This document shows positions 8,718 to 16,799 of a stretch of DNA of 64,000 bases, piece after piece. Within the stretch, counting starts at the first letter, position 1, and each line of letters begins with the position of its first letter. This DNA comes from Demequina litoralis. GTDB taxonomy: Bacteria; Actinomycetota; Actinomycetes; Actinomycetales; Demequinaceae. The position numbers and the translations under genes are program-made. The notes under the pieces are model-generated. The model ran no database searches. It was not told the origin of the DNA and saw nothing but the letters and a program-made list of their open reading frames with translations. The DNA is taken from the NCBI RefSeq assembly GCF_030418455.1, contig NZ_JAUHPW010000001.1:496001-560000 (forward strand), read 5' to 3'.

Positions 8718-9179
8718 GTGGCACGCCTGACGGTCCCGGTCCAGCTGCGCTGGGCCGACGTGGACCCCAACGGCCACGTCAACAACGTCGCGTACCTCAT
8801 GATCCTCGAGGAGGTGCGCATCCGCGCCCTCCACCCGATCATCGGGACCCTCGCGGACGAGCGCGGCGTGCTCGTCCGCGAGGGCGGCGCGCCCGTGGTG
8901 GTGGCACGCCACGAGATCGAGTACCTCCGCCAGCTCGCGTGGTCGCCCGAGCCGATCGAGGTCGACCTGTGGATCGCGCGGATCGGCGGCTCGAGCTGCG
9001 AGATCCACCACGAGCTGCGCTCCGCGGCCGGCGAGCCGTGCGCGCGCGTGGTCACGACACTCGTCTACCTCGACCGCGCGACGCAGGTGCCGCGCCGCCT
9101 CACGGAGGCGGAACGCGCCGCATACGCCCCGCTGCTGGACGAGCCGTTGACGATGCGCGGCGCCCCCGCGCGCCTCTGA
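8718..9179 (+). CDS. Hotdog-fold acyl-CoA thioesterase (4HBT family)
   Basis: 153-aa thioesterase hydrolysing acyl-CoA to acid and CoA. The N-terminus LRWADVDPNGHVNNVAYL carries the 4-hydroxybenzoyl-CoA thioesterase motif with catalytic Asp at about D16, and the rest follows the single hotdog fold (EYLRQL, a long HHEL strand, VVTTLVYLDR). GTG start at 8718 fits the motif position. It lies 22 bp after the acyl-CoA synthetase and is probably co-transcribed, making a pair that sets acyl-CoA levels. Converges with the M28 peptidase gene. Confidence 0.9.
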   Translation: MARLTVPVQLRWADVDPNGHVNNVAYLMILEEVRIRALHPIIGTLADERGVLVREGGAPVVVARHEIEYLRQLAWSPEPIEVDLWIARIGGSSCEIHHELRSAAGEPCARVVTTLVYLDRATQVPRRLTEAERAAYAPLLDEPLTMRGAPARL

Positions 9180-9233
9180 CGGCCGGCGCATCGTGCCCTG
9201 ACACGGCGGCGGGCCGTCCCGGCCCGCACGCGA

Positions 9234-9263
9234 AGCGGCGCGGCCCCGCAGGACCGCGCCGCT
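9234..9263. terminator. Terminator between thioesterase and M28 peptidase genes
   Basis: AGCGGCGCGG (9234-9243) and CCGCGCCGCT (9254-9263) form a perfect 10-bp stem with a 10-nt loop. A second small hairpin, GCGGGCC/GGCCCGC, lies just before it (9209-9227). It is in the 103-bp gap of two convergent genes and can act in both directions. Confidence 0.65.
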
Positions 9264-9282
9264 CCCCTGTGATCAGGCCGCG

Positions 9283-10794
9283 TCAGGACGCGTCGAACAG
9301 GCCCTTGGCCTTGAAGTTGCCCTTGCCCGGCACGCCGTTGACGGCCTCCGTGCTCATGGCGAACTGGAGCGTCGCGTACGCGATCGCATCGGTGTTGACG
9401 TCGAGCGCCTCCATACTGAGGTTGTCGATGGTGTCGCACGCCGAGTGATAGCACGGGTCGTACGACTCGCCCGCGACGCCGCCGTACAGCGCGGCCTCGT
9501 CCTCGGTCTTGACGCCCTCGGCACCCGTGAACAGGCCGCCCGCCGGGATGCCGACGTCGATGAAGCCCGCATAGTCGGAGCGTCCCGAGAACTCGGTCGC
9601 CTGGAACGGCAGCCCCGCATCCGTGTAGAACTCCTCGAACGTCGACTCGATGACGTCGGATCCGGCCGGGCCCTCGAGACCGAACTCGGAACCGTCGCCG
9701 TCGTAGATGCCGAACATGTGGTTGGGCGAGCCCACCATGTCGAAGTTGAGGTAGAGCGCGATGTCGTCGATCTCCTCGTCGCTCAGCCCGCCCACGTACT
9801 CGTACGAGCCGATGAGCCCGGACTCCTCGGCCCCCCACCACGCGAAGCGCAGCTGGTTCTTGGTCTTGACCTTCGCCATCGCCTCCGCGACCTCGAGGAT
9901 CGCTGCCGAGCCGGAGCCGTTGTCGTTGATGCCGGGGCCCTCGGGCACCGAGTCGAGGTGCGCGCCCGCCATCACGACGTTCGACGGGTCGCCTGTCGTC
10001 GACTCGGCGATCACGTTGGCCGTCTCGCGCGTCTCCGTGAGGGCGTCGACGGTGAGCGTGACCTCGGCGCCGCTGGCGAGGATGGCCTCGCCCACCTCGT
10101 AGGAGGCGCCGACGACGGGGATGCCGACCCCGAGACCGCCGAGCGTGCCCGCGAAGTTCGCCTCGCGCCCGTCCTGGCCCTCGTTGAAGATGATGACGCC
10201 CGACGCGCCGCTCGCCTCCGCGTTCGCGGCCTTGAGGTAGAAGCTGCACGAGCCTCGCTGGAGCACGGCGATGCTGCCGGGTGTGAAGCCCGCGAAGTCG
10301 TCGAGCTCGCAGCCCGAGGTCGACGTGTTCGCAGCCGGTCCCGGAGGCATCACCACGTCGACCGCCACGGGAAGGCCGGCAGCCGTACCCGACCCGGAGT
10401 ACTCCATGGTCGCGAACCCGGGCTCGCCGAGGTACTCGTAGGCGACGCCGCCCTGCTCGAGGGAGGCCGGCGACAGCTCCTCGAAGTAGTCGAACGTGAA
10501 CGGCTCGACGGAGACCTCGTAGCCGGCCGCCTCCATCGTGCCGACGACGTAGTCGACCGAGGCGTCGTAGCCCGGGGTGCTCGACGCACGCGTGCCGCCG
10601 TTGGCGTCCGCGATCGCCTGGAGCGCCTCGAGGTGCGCGAACGTGCCGTCGCCGGTCACGCATTCGAGCAGCTTGGCGGTGGTGTTGTTGACACGGCTGT
10701 CGCATGACTCCGGGCCCGCAGATGCGGCCGGCGCGGCCAGGATGGTCGCGCCGCAGGCCACGGTGAGCATGCTCACCAGCTTGATTCTGTGCAT
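9283..10794 (-). CDS. Secreted zinc aminopeptidase, M28 family with PA domain
   Basis: 503-aa exported peptidase. The Sec signal (KLVSMLTVACGATILAAPAA, cleavage after ASA near residue 26) is followed by a protease-associated insert (LPVAVDVVMPPG ... GSCSFYLKAANAEAS) and the M28 zinc core: His in MAGAHLDSVPEG, Asp in GINDNGSGSAA, the Glu pair in WWGAEESGL, Asp in NFDMVGSP and the late His in CYHSACDT. These are the ligands of co-catalytic zinc aminopeptidases (aminopeptidase S/Y type). I use ATG at 10794, preceded by GGGAGGAA; an ATG six codons upstream lacks a site. It probably releases N-terminal residues from extracellular peptides, next to an amino-acid antiporter on the other strand. Confidence 0.93.
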   Translation of the reverse strand: MHRIKLVSMLTVACGATILAAPAASAGPESCDSRVNNTTAKLLECVTGDGTFAHLEALQAIADANGGTRASSTPGYDASVDYVVGTMEAAGYEVSVEPFTFDYFEELSPASLEQGGVAYEYLGEPGFATMEYSGSGTAAGLPVAVDVVMPPGPAANTSTSGCELDDFAGFTPGSIAVLQRGSCSFYLKAANAEASGASGVIIFNEGQDGREANFAGTLGGLGVGIPVVGASYEVGEAILASGAEVTLTVDALTETRETANVIAESTTGDPSNVVMAGAHLDSVPEGPGINDNGSGSAAILEVAEAMAKVKTKNQLRFAWWGAEESGLIGSYEYVGGLSDEEIDDIALYLNFDMVGSPNHMFGIYDGDGSEFGLEGPAGSDVIESTFEEFYTDAGLPFQATEFSGRSDYAGFIDVGIPAGGLFTGAEGVKTEDEAALYGGVAGESYDPCYHSACDTIDNLSMEALDVNTDAIAYATLQFAMSTEAVNGVPGKGNFKAKGLFDAS

Positions 10795-10997
10795 TTCCTC
10801 CCCATTTCTCACCTCAGCCGCTTTCGCAACCTATGCGCAGGTCGACCCACCACGTCGGACATTTCCTGCGTTTCGCACGAAACATGCGCAAAGGTTCAAC
10901 AATCCAGCTCGCGTCAAGCACGAAGCGCGCGGCGCGAACCCACCCGGCGCATCGTCCCTGGCCTTGCTAGGTTTCGAGAGGGACGGGAGGAGGGCGG

Positions 10998-12425
10998 ATG
11001 GCCGAGACCCCGACGCGCGCGCCGGTGAAGCTCTCGCTCCTCACCATGACGACCATGGTCGTCGGCACCATGGTCGGGGCCGGGGTCTTCACGCTCCCCC
11101 AGCGCTTCGCGGCGGCCACCGGCGTCGCCGGCGCGCTCATCGCGTGGACGATCGCCGGCGCGGGCACCCTCACGCTCGCGCTGATGTTCCAGGCGCTGTC
11201 GAACCGCAAGCCCGACCTCGACGCGGGCATCTACGCGTACGCGAAGGCGGGTTTCGGCGAGTACCTGGGCTTCTTCTCCGCCTTCGGCTACTGGGCGACC
11301 ACCTGCGTGGGCAACGTGGCGTTCTGGGTGCTCATCATGTCGACGCTCGGCGGGCTGTTCCCCGCGCTGGGCGAGGGCGACACCATCCTCGCGGTCGCGC
11401 TGTCGACCGCGGGCCTGTGGGGCTTCTACCTGCTCGTGCGCCAGGGCGTGCGCGAGGCTGCGGCGATCAACCGCATCGTCACCATCGCGAAGCTCGTGCC
11501 GATCCTCGTGTTCATCGTGCTCGCGCTGTTCTACGTCGACCCTCAGGTGTTCCTCGACAACATGTCAGGCCCGGGCGACGAGCCGCTGTTCCAGCAGGTC
11601 CGGGCCACGATGCTGGTGATGGTGTTCGTGTTCCTCGGCGTCGAGGGCGCGAGCGTGTACTCGCGGCACGCGCGCCGCCGCGAGGACGTGGGCCGCGCGA
11701 CGGTGCTCGGCTACCTCAGCGTGTTCGCGATCTTCGCCTCGGTGACGATGGTGTCGTACGGCATCATGCCGATCTCCGAGATGGCGGACCTGCGCCAGCC
11801 GTCGATGGCGGGCGTGCTCGAGGCGGCGGTGGGCGGCTGGGGCTCGGTGTTCGTGAGCGTGGGCCTCATCGTGTCGATCCTGGGCGCCTACCTCGCGTGG
11901 ACCATGATCGCGGCGGAGCTGCTGTTCGTCGCCGCGAAGGACGGCGACATGCCGCGCTTCCTCGCGCGCCAGTCCGCGCGGGACGTGCCGGTCGCGGCGC
12001 TGCTCACGACGTCGTGGCTCACCCAGGTGATGCTGCTCGTGGTGCTCGTGTCCGCCGATGCGGTGAACTTCATGGTCGACCTCACGAGCGCGCTGTCGCT
12101 CATCCCGTTCCTCTTCGCCGCGGGCTACCTGCTCAAGATCGCGGCGACGCGCGACGGCTACCCGGAGATGCGCGACAGACGGCGCGAGCTGGCGCTCGGC
12201 GTGCTGGCGACCGCGTACGTGGTGTTCCTGCTGTTCGCGGCCGGGCTCACGTTCGTCCTCGTGTCCTCGATCATCTACGCGCCCGCGTCGATCCTGTTCG
12301 TGATGGTGCGCCGGGAGCAGGGGCGACGCTGGTTCAGCCCCCGCGAACGGGTGATCCTCGCGGTGTCGCTGATCGCGGCGGCGGTGGGCGTGGCGGGGCT
12401 CGCGACGGGCTGGCTCACCATCTAG
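10998..12425 (+). CDS. APC-family basic amino acid antiporter (ArcD-like)
   Basis: 475-aa membrane transporter with about 12 helices. The first helix carries the APC-family motif TMVVGTMVGAGVFTLPQRFA, followed by DAGIYAYAKAGFGEYLGFFS; this form is typical of the arginine/ornithine and lysine branch of the family. ATG at 10998 is preceded by GGGAGGAGGG. It likely exchanges cationic amino acids or polyamines for a product; no deiminase or decarboxylase gene is adjacent to fix the substrate. Divergent from the M28 peptidase. A GGACGATGCG copy begins right at its stop codon (12426). Confidence 0.88.
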   Translation: MAETPTRAPVKLSLLTMTTMVVGTMVGAGVFTLPQRFAAATGVAGALIAWTIAGAGTLTLALMFQALSNRKPDLDAGIYAYAKAGFGEYLGFFSAFGYWATTCVGNVAFWVLIMSTLGGLFPALGEGDTILAVALSTAGLWGFYLLVRQGVREAAAINRIVTIAKLVPILVFIVLALFYVDPQVFLDNMSGPGDEPLFQQVRATMLVMVFVFLGVEGASVYSRHARRREDVGRATVLGYLSVFAIFASVTMVSYGIMPISEMADLRQPSMAGVLEAAVGGWGSVFVSVGLIVSILGAYLAWTMIAAELLFVAAKDGDMPRFLARQSARDVPVAALLTTSWLTQVMLLVVLVSADAVNFMVDLTSALSLIPFLFAAGYLLKIAATRDGYPEMRDRRRELALGVLATAYVVFLLFAAGLTFVLVSSIIYAPASILFVMVRREQGRRWFSPRERVILAVSLIAAAVGVAGLATGWLTI

Positions 12426-12522
12426 GGACGATGCGGTGGGCCCGGGCCGGGCGCGGCGCGTCCGCCCTGGCAGATCCGGCCTGTGCGGCTACGGTCGAGT
12501 CACCCGACCCCGGAGGACGCGC

Positions 12523-13089
12523 ATGGCCCCGACCCCGACCGGCTTCTTCACCCGCCATCGCGACGAGCTGATCCTGCAGGCGATCGGCAGCCTCGTGCTC
12601 GGCATGTTCGTCTCGCTCGCGCTGTACGTCGTGGACCAGATGCGCGAGGACGCCCGCAACGCGCGCGACGAGTCCCTGGGCAACTCGCTGTTCGTGCGCC
12701 AGGCGGTCATGAGCGATCGCGACGTGCTGCCGTTCTCCGCCCTGTACCTCGCCGAGGCTCAGCTGAGCGGGCTCGACCTGGCCGGCGCGGACCTGTCGGA
12801 CGCGGTCCTCGCGGGCGCCGAGCTCAAGGGCACGGATCTCGCCGGTGCCGACCTGTCCGAGGCGGACCTCTCGGGCGCGGATCTCAGCGGCGCGGACCTC
12901 TCGGGCGCGAGCCTCGCCGAGGCGGACCTCTCGGGTGCGGACCTCAGCGGCACGGTGCTCACGGGCGCGGATCTCACCGCGGTGGAGGCCGACGGGGCGG
13001 GACACGACCCGGGCGATCCCCCGATCGGGGCGGAGGCGCTCGGCGAGGACCTCAGGGTCGACGCGGGCGAGGACGCCGACGACGACTGA
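12523..13089 (+). CDS. Membrane-anchored pentapeptide-repeat protein
   Basis: 188 aa. One transmembrane segment (LILQAIGSLVLGMFVSLALY, about residues 17-36), a charged linker, then a run of A(D/E)LSG pentapeptides from about residue 75 to 155 (AGADLSDAVLAGAELKGTDL and similar), which should form a right-handed quadrilateral beta helix on one side of the membrane, and an acidic tail ending DADDD. ATG at 12523 follows CGGAGGACG. Function of such anchored pentapeptide proteins is unknown; it lacks the flanking domains of gyrase-protecting Qnr/MfpA. The repeated GACCTCTCGGGC-type DNA invites slipped-strand length change. Confidence 0.8.
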   Translation: MAPTPTGFFTRHRDELILQAIGSLVLGMFVSLALYVVDQMREDARNARDESLGNSLFVRQAVMSDRDVLPFSALYLAEAQLSGLDLAGADLSDAVLAGAELKGTDLAGADLSEADLSGADLSGADLSGASLAEADLSGADLSGTVLTGADLTAVEADGAGHDPGDPPIGAEALGEDLRVDAGEDADDD

Positions 13090-13111
13090 CCGCTCGCGCG
13101 TCGAGCGACCC

Positions 13112-13154
13112 GGGCGCGCTCGCGCAGCTCTCAGGGACGCGGCGCGACGGCCGC
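13112..13154. repeat. 43-bp direct repeat, copy A
   Basis: Matches 13600-13642 at 42 of 43 positions (single G/A difference). This copy covers the last eight codons and stop of the small gene at 13131-13535; the other copy lies just past the DUF2235 stop. The two are 488 bp apart and flank that small gene. Confidence 0.85.
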
Positions 13155-13535
13155 GCGGAACCACGCCTCGGACTCGGCCGCCATCGCGATCTCCACGAGC
13201 GGGCCGGGACCGCGCAGCGTGAGCACCACGGCGTCCATGCCGGGCGGCATCATGAAGTCGCCGCTGGTGCCCGGCCGGGCCGCATCGTCCACGGACTCCA
13301 CCACGACCGTGGTCGAGCCGAGGTGCACCCGGCCGGGCGACACCTGCCACTCGCTGGAGAGCCACATGTCGCCGAAGCGCGGCAGGTCGCCGTGGACCGC
13401 ATGGACCGCACCGAGCAGGATGCCGCCCCTCTGCAGGCGCGCGATCCGCGCGCGGGTCGCTCGCCGTGTCGCCCGGTCCGTGAACGGCTCGACGATCGCG
13501 CCCACCACGAACGACGCGAGCAGGTCGCCGATCAT
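13131..13535 (-). CDS. Hypothetical protein with N-terminal helix
   Basis: 134 aa, unrecognised. The N-terminus IGDLLASFVVGAIVEPF looks like one membrane-associated helix, then a basic stretch (RATRRATRARIARLQRG) and a beta-rich domain (HLGSTTVVVESVDDAARP, DAVVLTLRGPGPLVEIAMAA). The layout recalls short actinobacterial DUF2550 proteins but I cannot confirm that. Stop lies inside repeat copy A, so its C-terminus (VAPRP) is made by repeat DNA. Codon use is ordinary for the window, supporting a real gene. Confidence 0.6.
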   Translation of the reverse strand: MIGDLLASFVVGAIVEPFTDRATRRATRARIARLQRGGILLGAVHAVHGDLPRFGDMWLSSEWQVSPGRVHLGSTTVVVESVDDAARPGTSGDFMMPPGMDAVVLTLRGPGPLVEIAMAAESEAWFRAAVAPRP

Positions 13536-13599
13536 CGCTCCCCCTCGGTAGTCGAGCGAAGCATCCCACGCCCTCGGCCTCGCGGGTGGGAGCGCGGCC

Positions 13600-13642
13600 G
13601 GGCGCGCTCACGCAGCTCTCAGGGACGCGGCGCGACGGCCGC
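13600..13642. repeat. 43-bp direct repeat, copy B
   Basis: Partner of 13112-13154. It ends 2 bp from the stop codon of the DUF2235 gene (13645). If a second copy of the small gene's 3' end was created by duplication, this is the leftover; no gene reads through it here. Confidence 0.85.
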
Positions 13643-13644
13643 CC

Positions 13645-14712
13645 TCACACCTCGGTGACGCGATGCGGGCGCGTGAGCGCCTCGATGAGGTTCTCCGGCT
13701 GGTCGGTCGGCCGCGCGGCGTGGCGCGCGACCGCCGAGGACGCCAGCGACTCGTTGCCGTGCTCCTTCTCGCCGATGGGACGGATGTACGGCGGCCACAG
13801 CTTGAAGATGCCCGTGCGCGACCGGCCGATCGGCCCGAGCGCGTCCGGCACGAACGGCACCGTCGTCGCGTCCCCCGCCTCCAGGTGCCGCCCCGCGACG
13901 AACGCCCCGTTGGCGAAGGCGAGCCCCTGACCGGCCGCCATGCGCGCGATCCAGCCGAGCGCGAGGTCCGACAACCCCGTGTCCGGCGCCCCGCCACCCA
14001 CGTTCGAGTGGCAGCCGGCGAACCACGCCTGCTCGAGGACCTGTCCGGGCGCGGGCTCCGGCAGGTCCCACAGCGTGGGCTGGAAGGTGGTCCGCTGCTC
14101 GTCGATCGCGAGCGCCTGGTACGCCGCGGTCACGGACCGGGACAGCTGCGTGTCGTGGAAGCTCCACCGCTTGTTGAACCACCGGACGATGGGGATGCTG
14201 CTGCCGGGGATGCCGAGCGAGCCGACCGTGTCGAACACGCCGACGAAGCGGATCGCGAGGTCGGGGTACGCGTAGCTGCGCCGGAACAGCTCGGCCTTGC
14301 GGGCGCCCGGAGCGGTCGACTTCGAGCGGCTCCGGTACAGCGCGTAGGCCTCGTCGAGGCGGTCGCGATGCTCGGGCCGCAGGATGCCCGCGTTGCGCAG
14401 GAAGCCCGCGGCGGAGCGCGCGGTGTACGCGCCGCGGCTGTAGCCGAGGAGGAAGATCTCGTCGCCGGGCTCGTAGTCGTCGGCGACGGCGGTGTACGCC
14501 TCGCGCACCGCCCGCGACAGCCCCCAGCCGAACGCGCCGCCGCGGATGATCTCGCCGCGCCGGGTGCCGACCCCGGGCAGGTAATGGGTGCGCTGCTCGA
14601 CGCCGTCCGGGCCGCGCGGCGCGACCGCGAGCGCGATCTTGACGACGTTGGTCGGACGCGCCTGGTCAGGCTTGTTCCACGTCCCGTCGCAGCACACCAC
14701 GATGCGCTTCAT
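13645..14712 (-). CDS. DUF2235-family alpha/beta hydrolase
   Basis: 355 aa. The start KRIVVCCDGTWNKPDQARPT and the nucleophile elbow FLLGYSRGAYTARSAAGFLR (Ser near residue 94) are the marks of DUF2235, the fold of Tle1 phospholipases delivered by type VI secretion. In Gram-positive bacteria the stand-alone form has no known substrate. Other conserved parts seen: HYLPGVGTR, FVGVFDTVGSLGIPG, and AWFAGCHSNVGGG carrying a likely catalytic His. No signal peptide, so probably cytoplasmic. ATG at 14712 is preceded by GGGAGGC. Confidence 0.85.
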   Translation of the reverse strand: MKRIVVCCDGTWNKPDQARPTNVVKIALAVAPRGPDGVEQRTHYLPGVGTRRGEIIRGGAFGWGLSRAVREAYTAVADDYEPGDEIFLLGYSRGAYTARSAAGFLRNAGILRPEHRDRLDEAYALYRSRSKSTAPGARKAELFRRSYAYPDLAIRFVGVFDTVGSLGIPGSSIPIVRWFNKRWSFHDTQLSRSVTAAYQALAIDEQRTTFQPTLWDLPEPAPGQVLEQAWFAGCHSNVGGGAPDTGLSDLALGWIARMAAGQGLAFANGAFVAGRHLEAGDATTVPFVPDALGPIGRSRTGIFKLWPPYIRPIGEKEHGNESLASSAVARHAARPTDQPENLIEALTRPHRVTEV

Positions 14713-14786
14713 GGCGCCTCCCCCGCAGCCGCGCGAATGCCTCCAGCAGACGCCTGCCAGGGTGAACTGTCAAACGGAACCGGGTG

Positions 14787-15767
14787 CTACGGCCGCACGA
14801 CCGCGACGATCTTGCCCGCCACGTGCCGTCCGGCGAGCCGGGCCAGCGCGTCCGGCACCTCGTCGAGGGCCACCGTCTCGCGCACGCGCGGGTCGAGGGT
14901 GCCGGCCGCGACGCGCCCCAGGAGGTCCGCGAGGCCCGTGGCGAGCCAGCGCACCGCGCGGTCGTCGCCCGAGGCGTGGGCCGCGCCGAGCGAGATCTCG
15001 TGGACGGAGGGCGCGACGGTGAACTCCGGCACCGCGGTGAGGTCCGCGCGGGACGCCACGCAGGCGATGCCGCCGCCGTGCACCAGGAGCCCGAGGTTGG
15101 CCGTCGCGGAAGCGGCGCTGACGGTGTCGACCACCGCGTCGACGCCGCGCCCCCCGGTGAGCTCGCGCACGCGCCCGGCCACGTCCTCGGTCCGGTAGTC
15201 GATGACCGTCTCGGCGCCGAGCGCGAGGACCTCGTCGCGGCGCGGGGACGATGCGGTGGCGAGCACGCGCGCACCGGCGGCCGCGGCGAGCTGGACCGCG
15301 AAGCCGCCCACCCCGCCGGCCGCCGCGGTCACGAGCACCGTGTCGGCGGGCCCGACGCGCAGCCGCCGCTCCACCGCCTGCAGCGCGGTGAGGCCCGCGC
15401 ACGGCAGCGCGGCGGCCTCCGCCGCGCCCAGCCCGTCGGGCACGCGGGCGCACGCGAGCGCCGGGACGGCCGCCAGCGCCGCGAGTCCGCCGTCGCGGCG
15501 GAGGTCGGAGTGCACCGCGATCCGGTCGCCCGGGGCGAACCCGTCAACGTCCGCACCGAGGGCGACGACGGTGCCGACGACGTCGAGCCCGGGCACGTGC
15601 GGCCAGTCCCACGCGGGATGGCCCGACCCCGCGGTCCACGCGTCGACCGGGTTGAGGCCGCACGCCTCGACCTCGACGAGCACGTCGCCCGGTCCCGGAG
15701 CGGGGTCGGGCACCTCCCCGATCCGCAGGTGGTCGAGACCGGGTGCGTCCAGCAGCAGCGCCTTCAT
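14787..15767 (-). CDS. MDR-family NADPH:quinone reductase-like oxidoreductase
   Basis: 326 aa, medium-chain reductase without zinc ligands. N-terminal GroES-like part (EACGLNPVDAWTAGSGHPAW, PHVPGLDVVGTV), then the Rossmann motif VLVTAAAGGVGGFAVQLAAA near residues 135-155. The frame stays open upstream but MKALLLDAPG at 15767 is the standard family start. Substrate is not readable; quinones or enones are usual. It is 62 bp downstream of ribA on the same strand and could be co-transcribed. Confidence 0.87.
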   Translation of the reverse strand: MKALLLDAPGLDHLRIGEVPDPAPGPGDVLVEVEACGLNPVDAWTAGSGHPAWDWPHVPGLDVVGTVVALGADVDGFAPGDRIAVHSDLRRDGGLAALAAVPALACARVPDGLGAAEAAALPCAGLTALQAVERRLRVGPADTVLVTAAAGGVGGFAVQLAAAAGARVLATASSPRRDEVLALGAETVIDYRTEDVAGRVRELTGGRGVDAVVDTVSAASATANLGLLVHGGGIACVASRADLTAVPEFTVAPSVHEISLGAAHASGDDRAVRWLATGLADLLGRVAAGTLDPRVRETVALDEVPDALARLAGRHVAGKIVAVVRP

Positions 15768-15828
15768 GGCCGTCACCGTACCGTCGCGCGGCCCGCGACG
15801 GGCGCGAGCCCCGTGCCCGCCGCCGCGC

Positions 15829-16581
15829 TCAGGCGAGGCCGGGCAGCGCCAGCGTGTGGTCGGTGCGGTCCACCTTGGCCGCGAGGTAGCGCGCGTTCGC
15901 GTCGGTGAGGTGGACGCCCGTGGACACACGCGCGTCCACGTCGACGCCGAGCAGCTCGAGCTGCGCCGCCTTGTCGGGGTTGTTGCTCAGCAGGCGGATG
16001 CGGTCCGCGCCCACGGCCCGGAGCATCTGCGCGGCCGGCGCGTAGTCGCGCTCGTCCTCGCCATGCCCGAGCGCGACGTTCGCCTCGTACGTGTCGAGCC
16101 CGGCGTCCTGCAGCGCGTACGCGTCGAGCTTCGCGTACAGCCCGATGCCGCGCCCCTCCTGGCGCAGGTAGAGGAGGAGGCCCCCCGCGGCGGCGATGCG
16201 CTCGACCGCCTCGCGCAGCTGCGGGCCGCAGTCGCAGCGCTCGGAGCCCAGCACGTCGCCGGTGAGGCACTCGGAGTGCGGGCGCACGAGCGGTCCCTCT
16301 CCTCCGGCCGCGGTGCGCGCGAGCGCCCCCTCCCAGTCGCCGAGCCCGATCGCGAGATGCTCGCGCCCGTCGGTCAACCCCTCGAACGTCATCACCCGGC
16401 CCGTCGTCGCGTAGCCGTCCGGGAATCGCAGCGGCACGGTGACCGCGGTGCGGATCGAGGCGGCCGGCGGGTCCAGCGGGCCGGTGGACGATGCGGCGGC
16501 GGGCGACGCGGCGCTCGTCACCGCATCGGCCGCCGTCCCGGCGTCGTCCGCTCGACGGCGGCTGGGGCAGATCGCGGTCAT
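15829..16581 (-). CDS. ribA: GTP cyclohydrolase II
   Basis: 250 aa; converts GTP to 2,5-diamino-6-ribosylamino-pyrimidinone phosphate, formate and pyrophosphate, first step of riboflavin synthesis. The zinc site is CLTGDVLGSERCDCG (C-x10-C-x-C, near residue 104), followed by LYLRQEGRGIGLYAKL and LLSNNPDKAAQLELLGV. It is a stand-alone RibA, not the RibBA fusion. ATG at 16581 has AGGAGG five bases ahead. The first ~50 residues (Ala/Ser-rich, with AASST encoded by a GGACGATGCG copy) extend beyond the usual start. No FMN riboswitch and no other rib genes are seen here. Confidence 0.92.
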   Translation of the reverse strand: MTAICPSRRRADDAGTAADAVTSAASPAAASSTGPLDPPAASIRTAVTVPLRFPDGYATTGRVMTFEGLTDGREHLAIGLGDWEGALARTAAGGEGPLVRPHSECLTGDVLGSERCDCGPQLREAVERIAAAGGLLLYLRQEGRGIGLYAKLDAYALQDAGLDTYEANVALGHGEDERDYAPAAQMLRAVGADRIRLLSNNPDKAAQLELLGVDVDARVSTGVHLTDANARYLAAKVDRTDHTLALPGLA

Positions 16582-16696
16582 GGAACCTCCTCGGACGGGC
16601 GCGCACGCGCGCGGGATGGATGACGCAACAACCACCTGGCCGCGGCGATTCCCGCTCGCCCCGGCGCGACGCGCCGACGGGTTTGCACGGCGGGAC

Positions 16697-16710
16697 TGCA
16701 ACCGCTTACA
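16697..16710. promoter_or_regulatory. Candidate LacI-type operator before the alpha-glucosidase
   Basis: TGCAACCGCTTACA has the centred-CG palindrome shape (TGnAA-CG-TTnCA) of LacI-family sites. It lies about 90 bp before the GH13 start, and the LacI encoded two genes on (18522) is the natural binder. Confidence 0.5.
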
Positions 16711-16799
16711 TTGGGCGTGATCCCGCGAGGCTCGACGGTGTGCACGCGGGTTCCTTCGTGCCCGAGATCCGGCGCGACGACGAGCCGAGAGGTGCCCCC

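Noticed and set aside
5750..9055. A 1101-codon open frame joining the double TetR with sequence antisense to the acyl-CoA synthetase
   Set aside because: Only the part below 6937 has TetR motifs; the rest is complementary to a well-supported gene.
13112..13642. Insertion sequence or transposon bounded by the 43-bp repeats
   Set aside because: Repeats are direct, there is no transposase and the enclosed gene has native composition.
16582..16799. Riboswitch (FMN for ribA) in the ribA upstream region
   Set aside because: The 218 bp shows no recognisable RFN-type conserved elements; only a LacI-like site for the opposite gene is seen.
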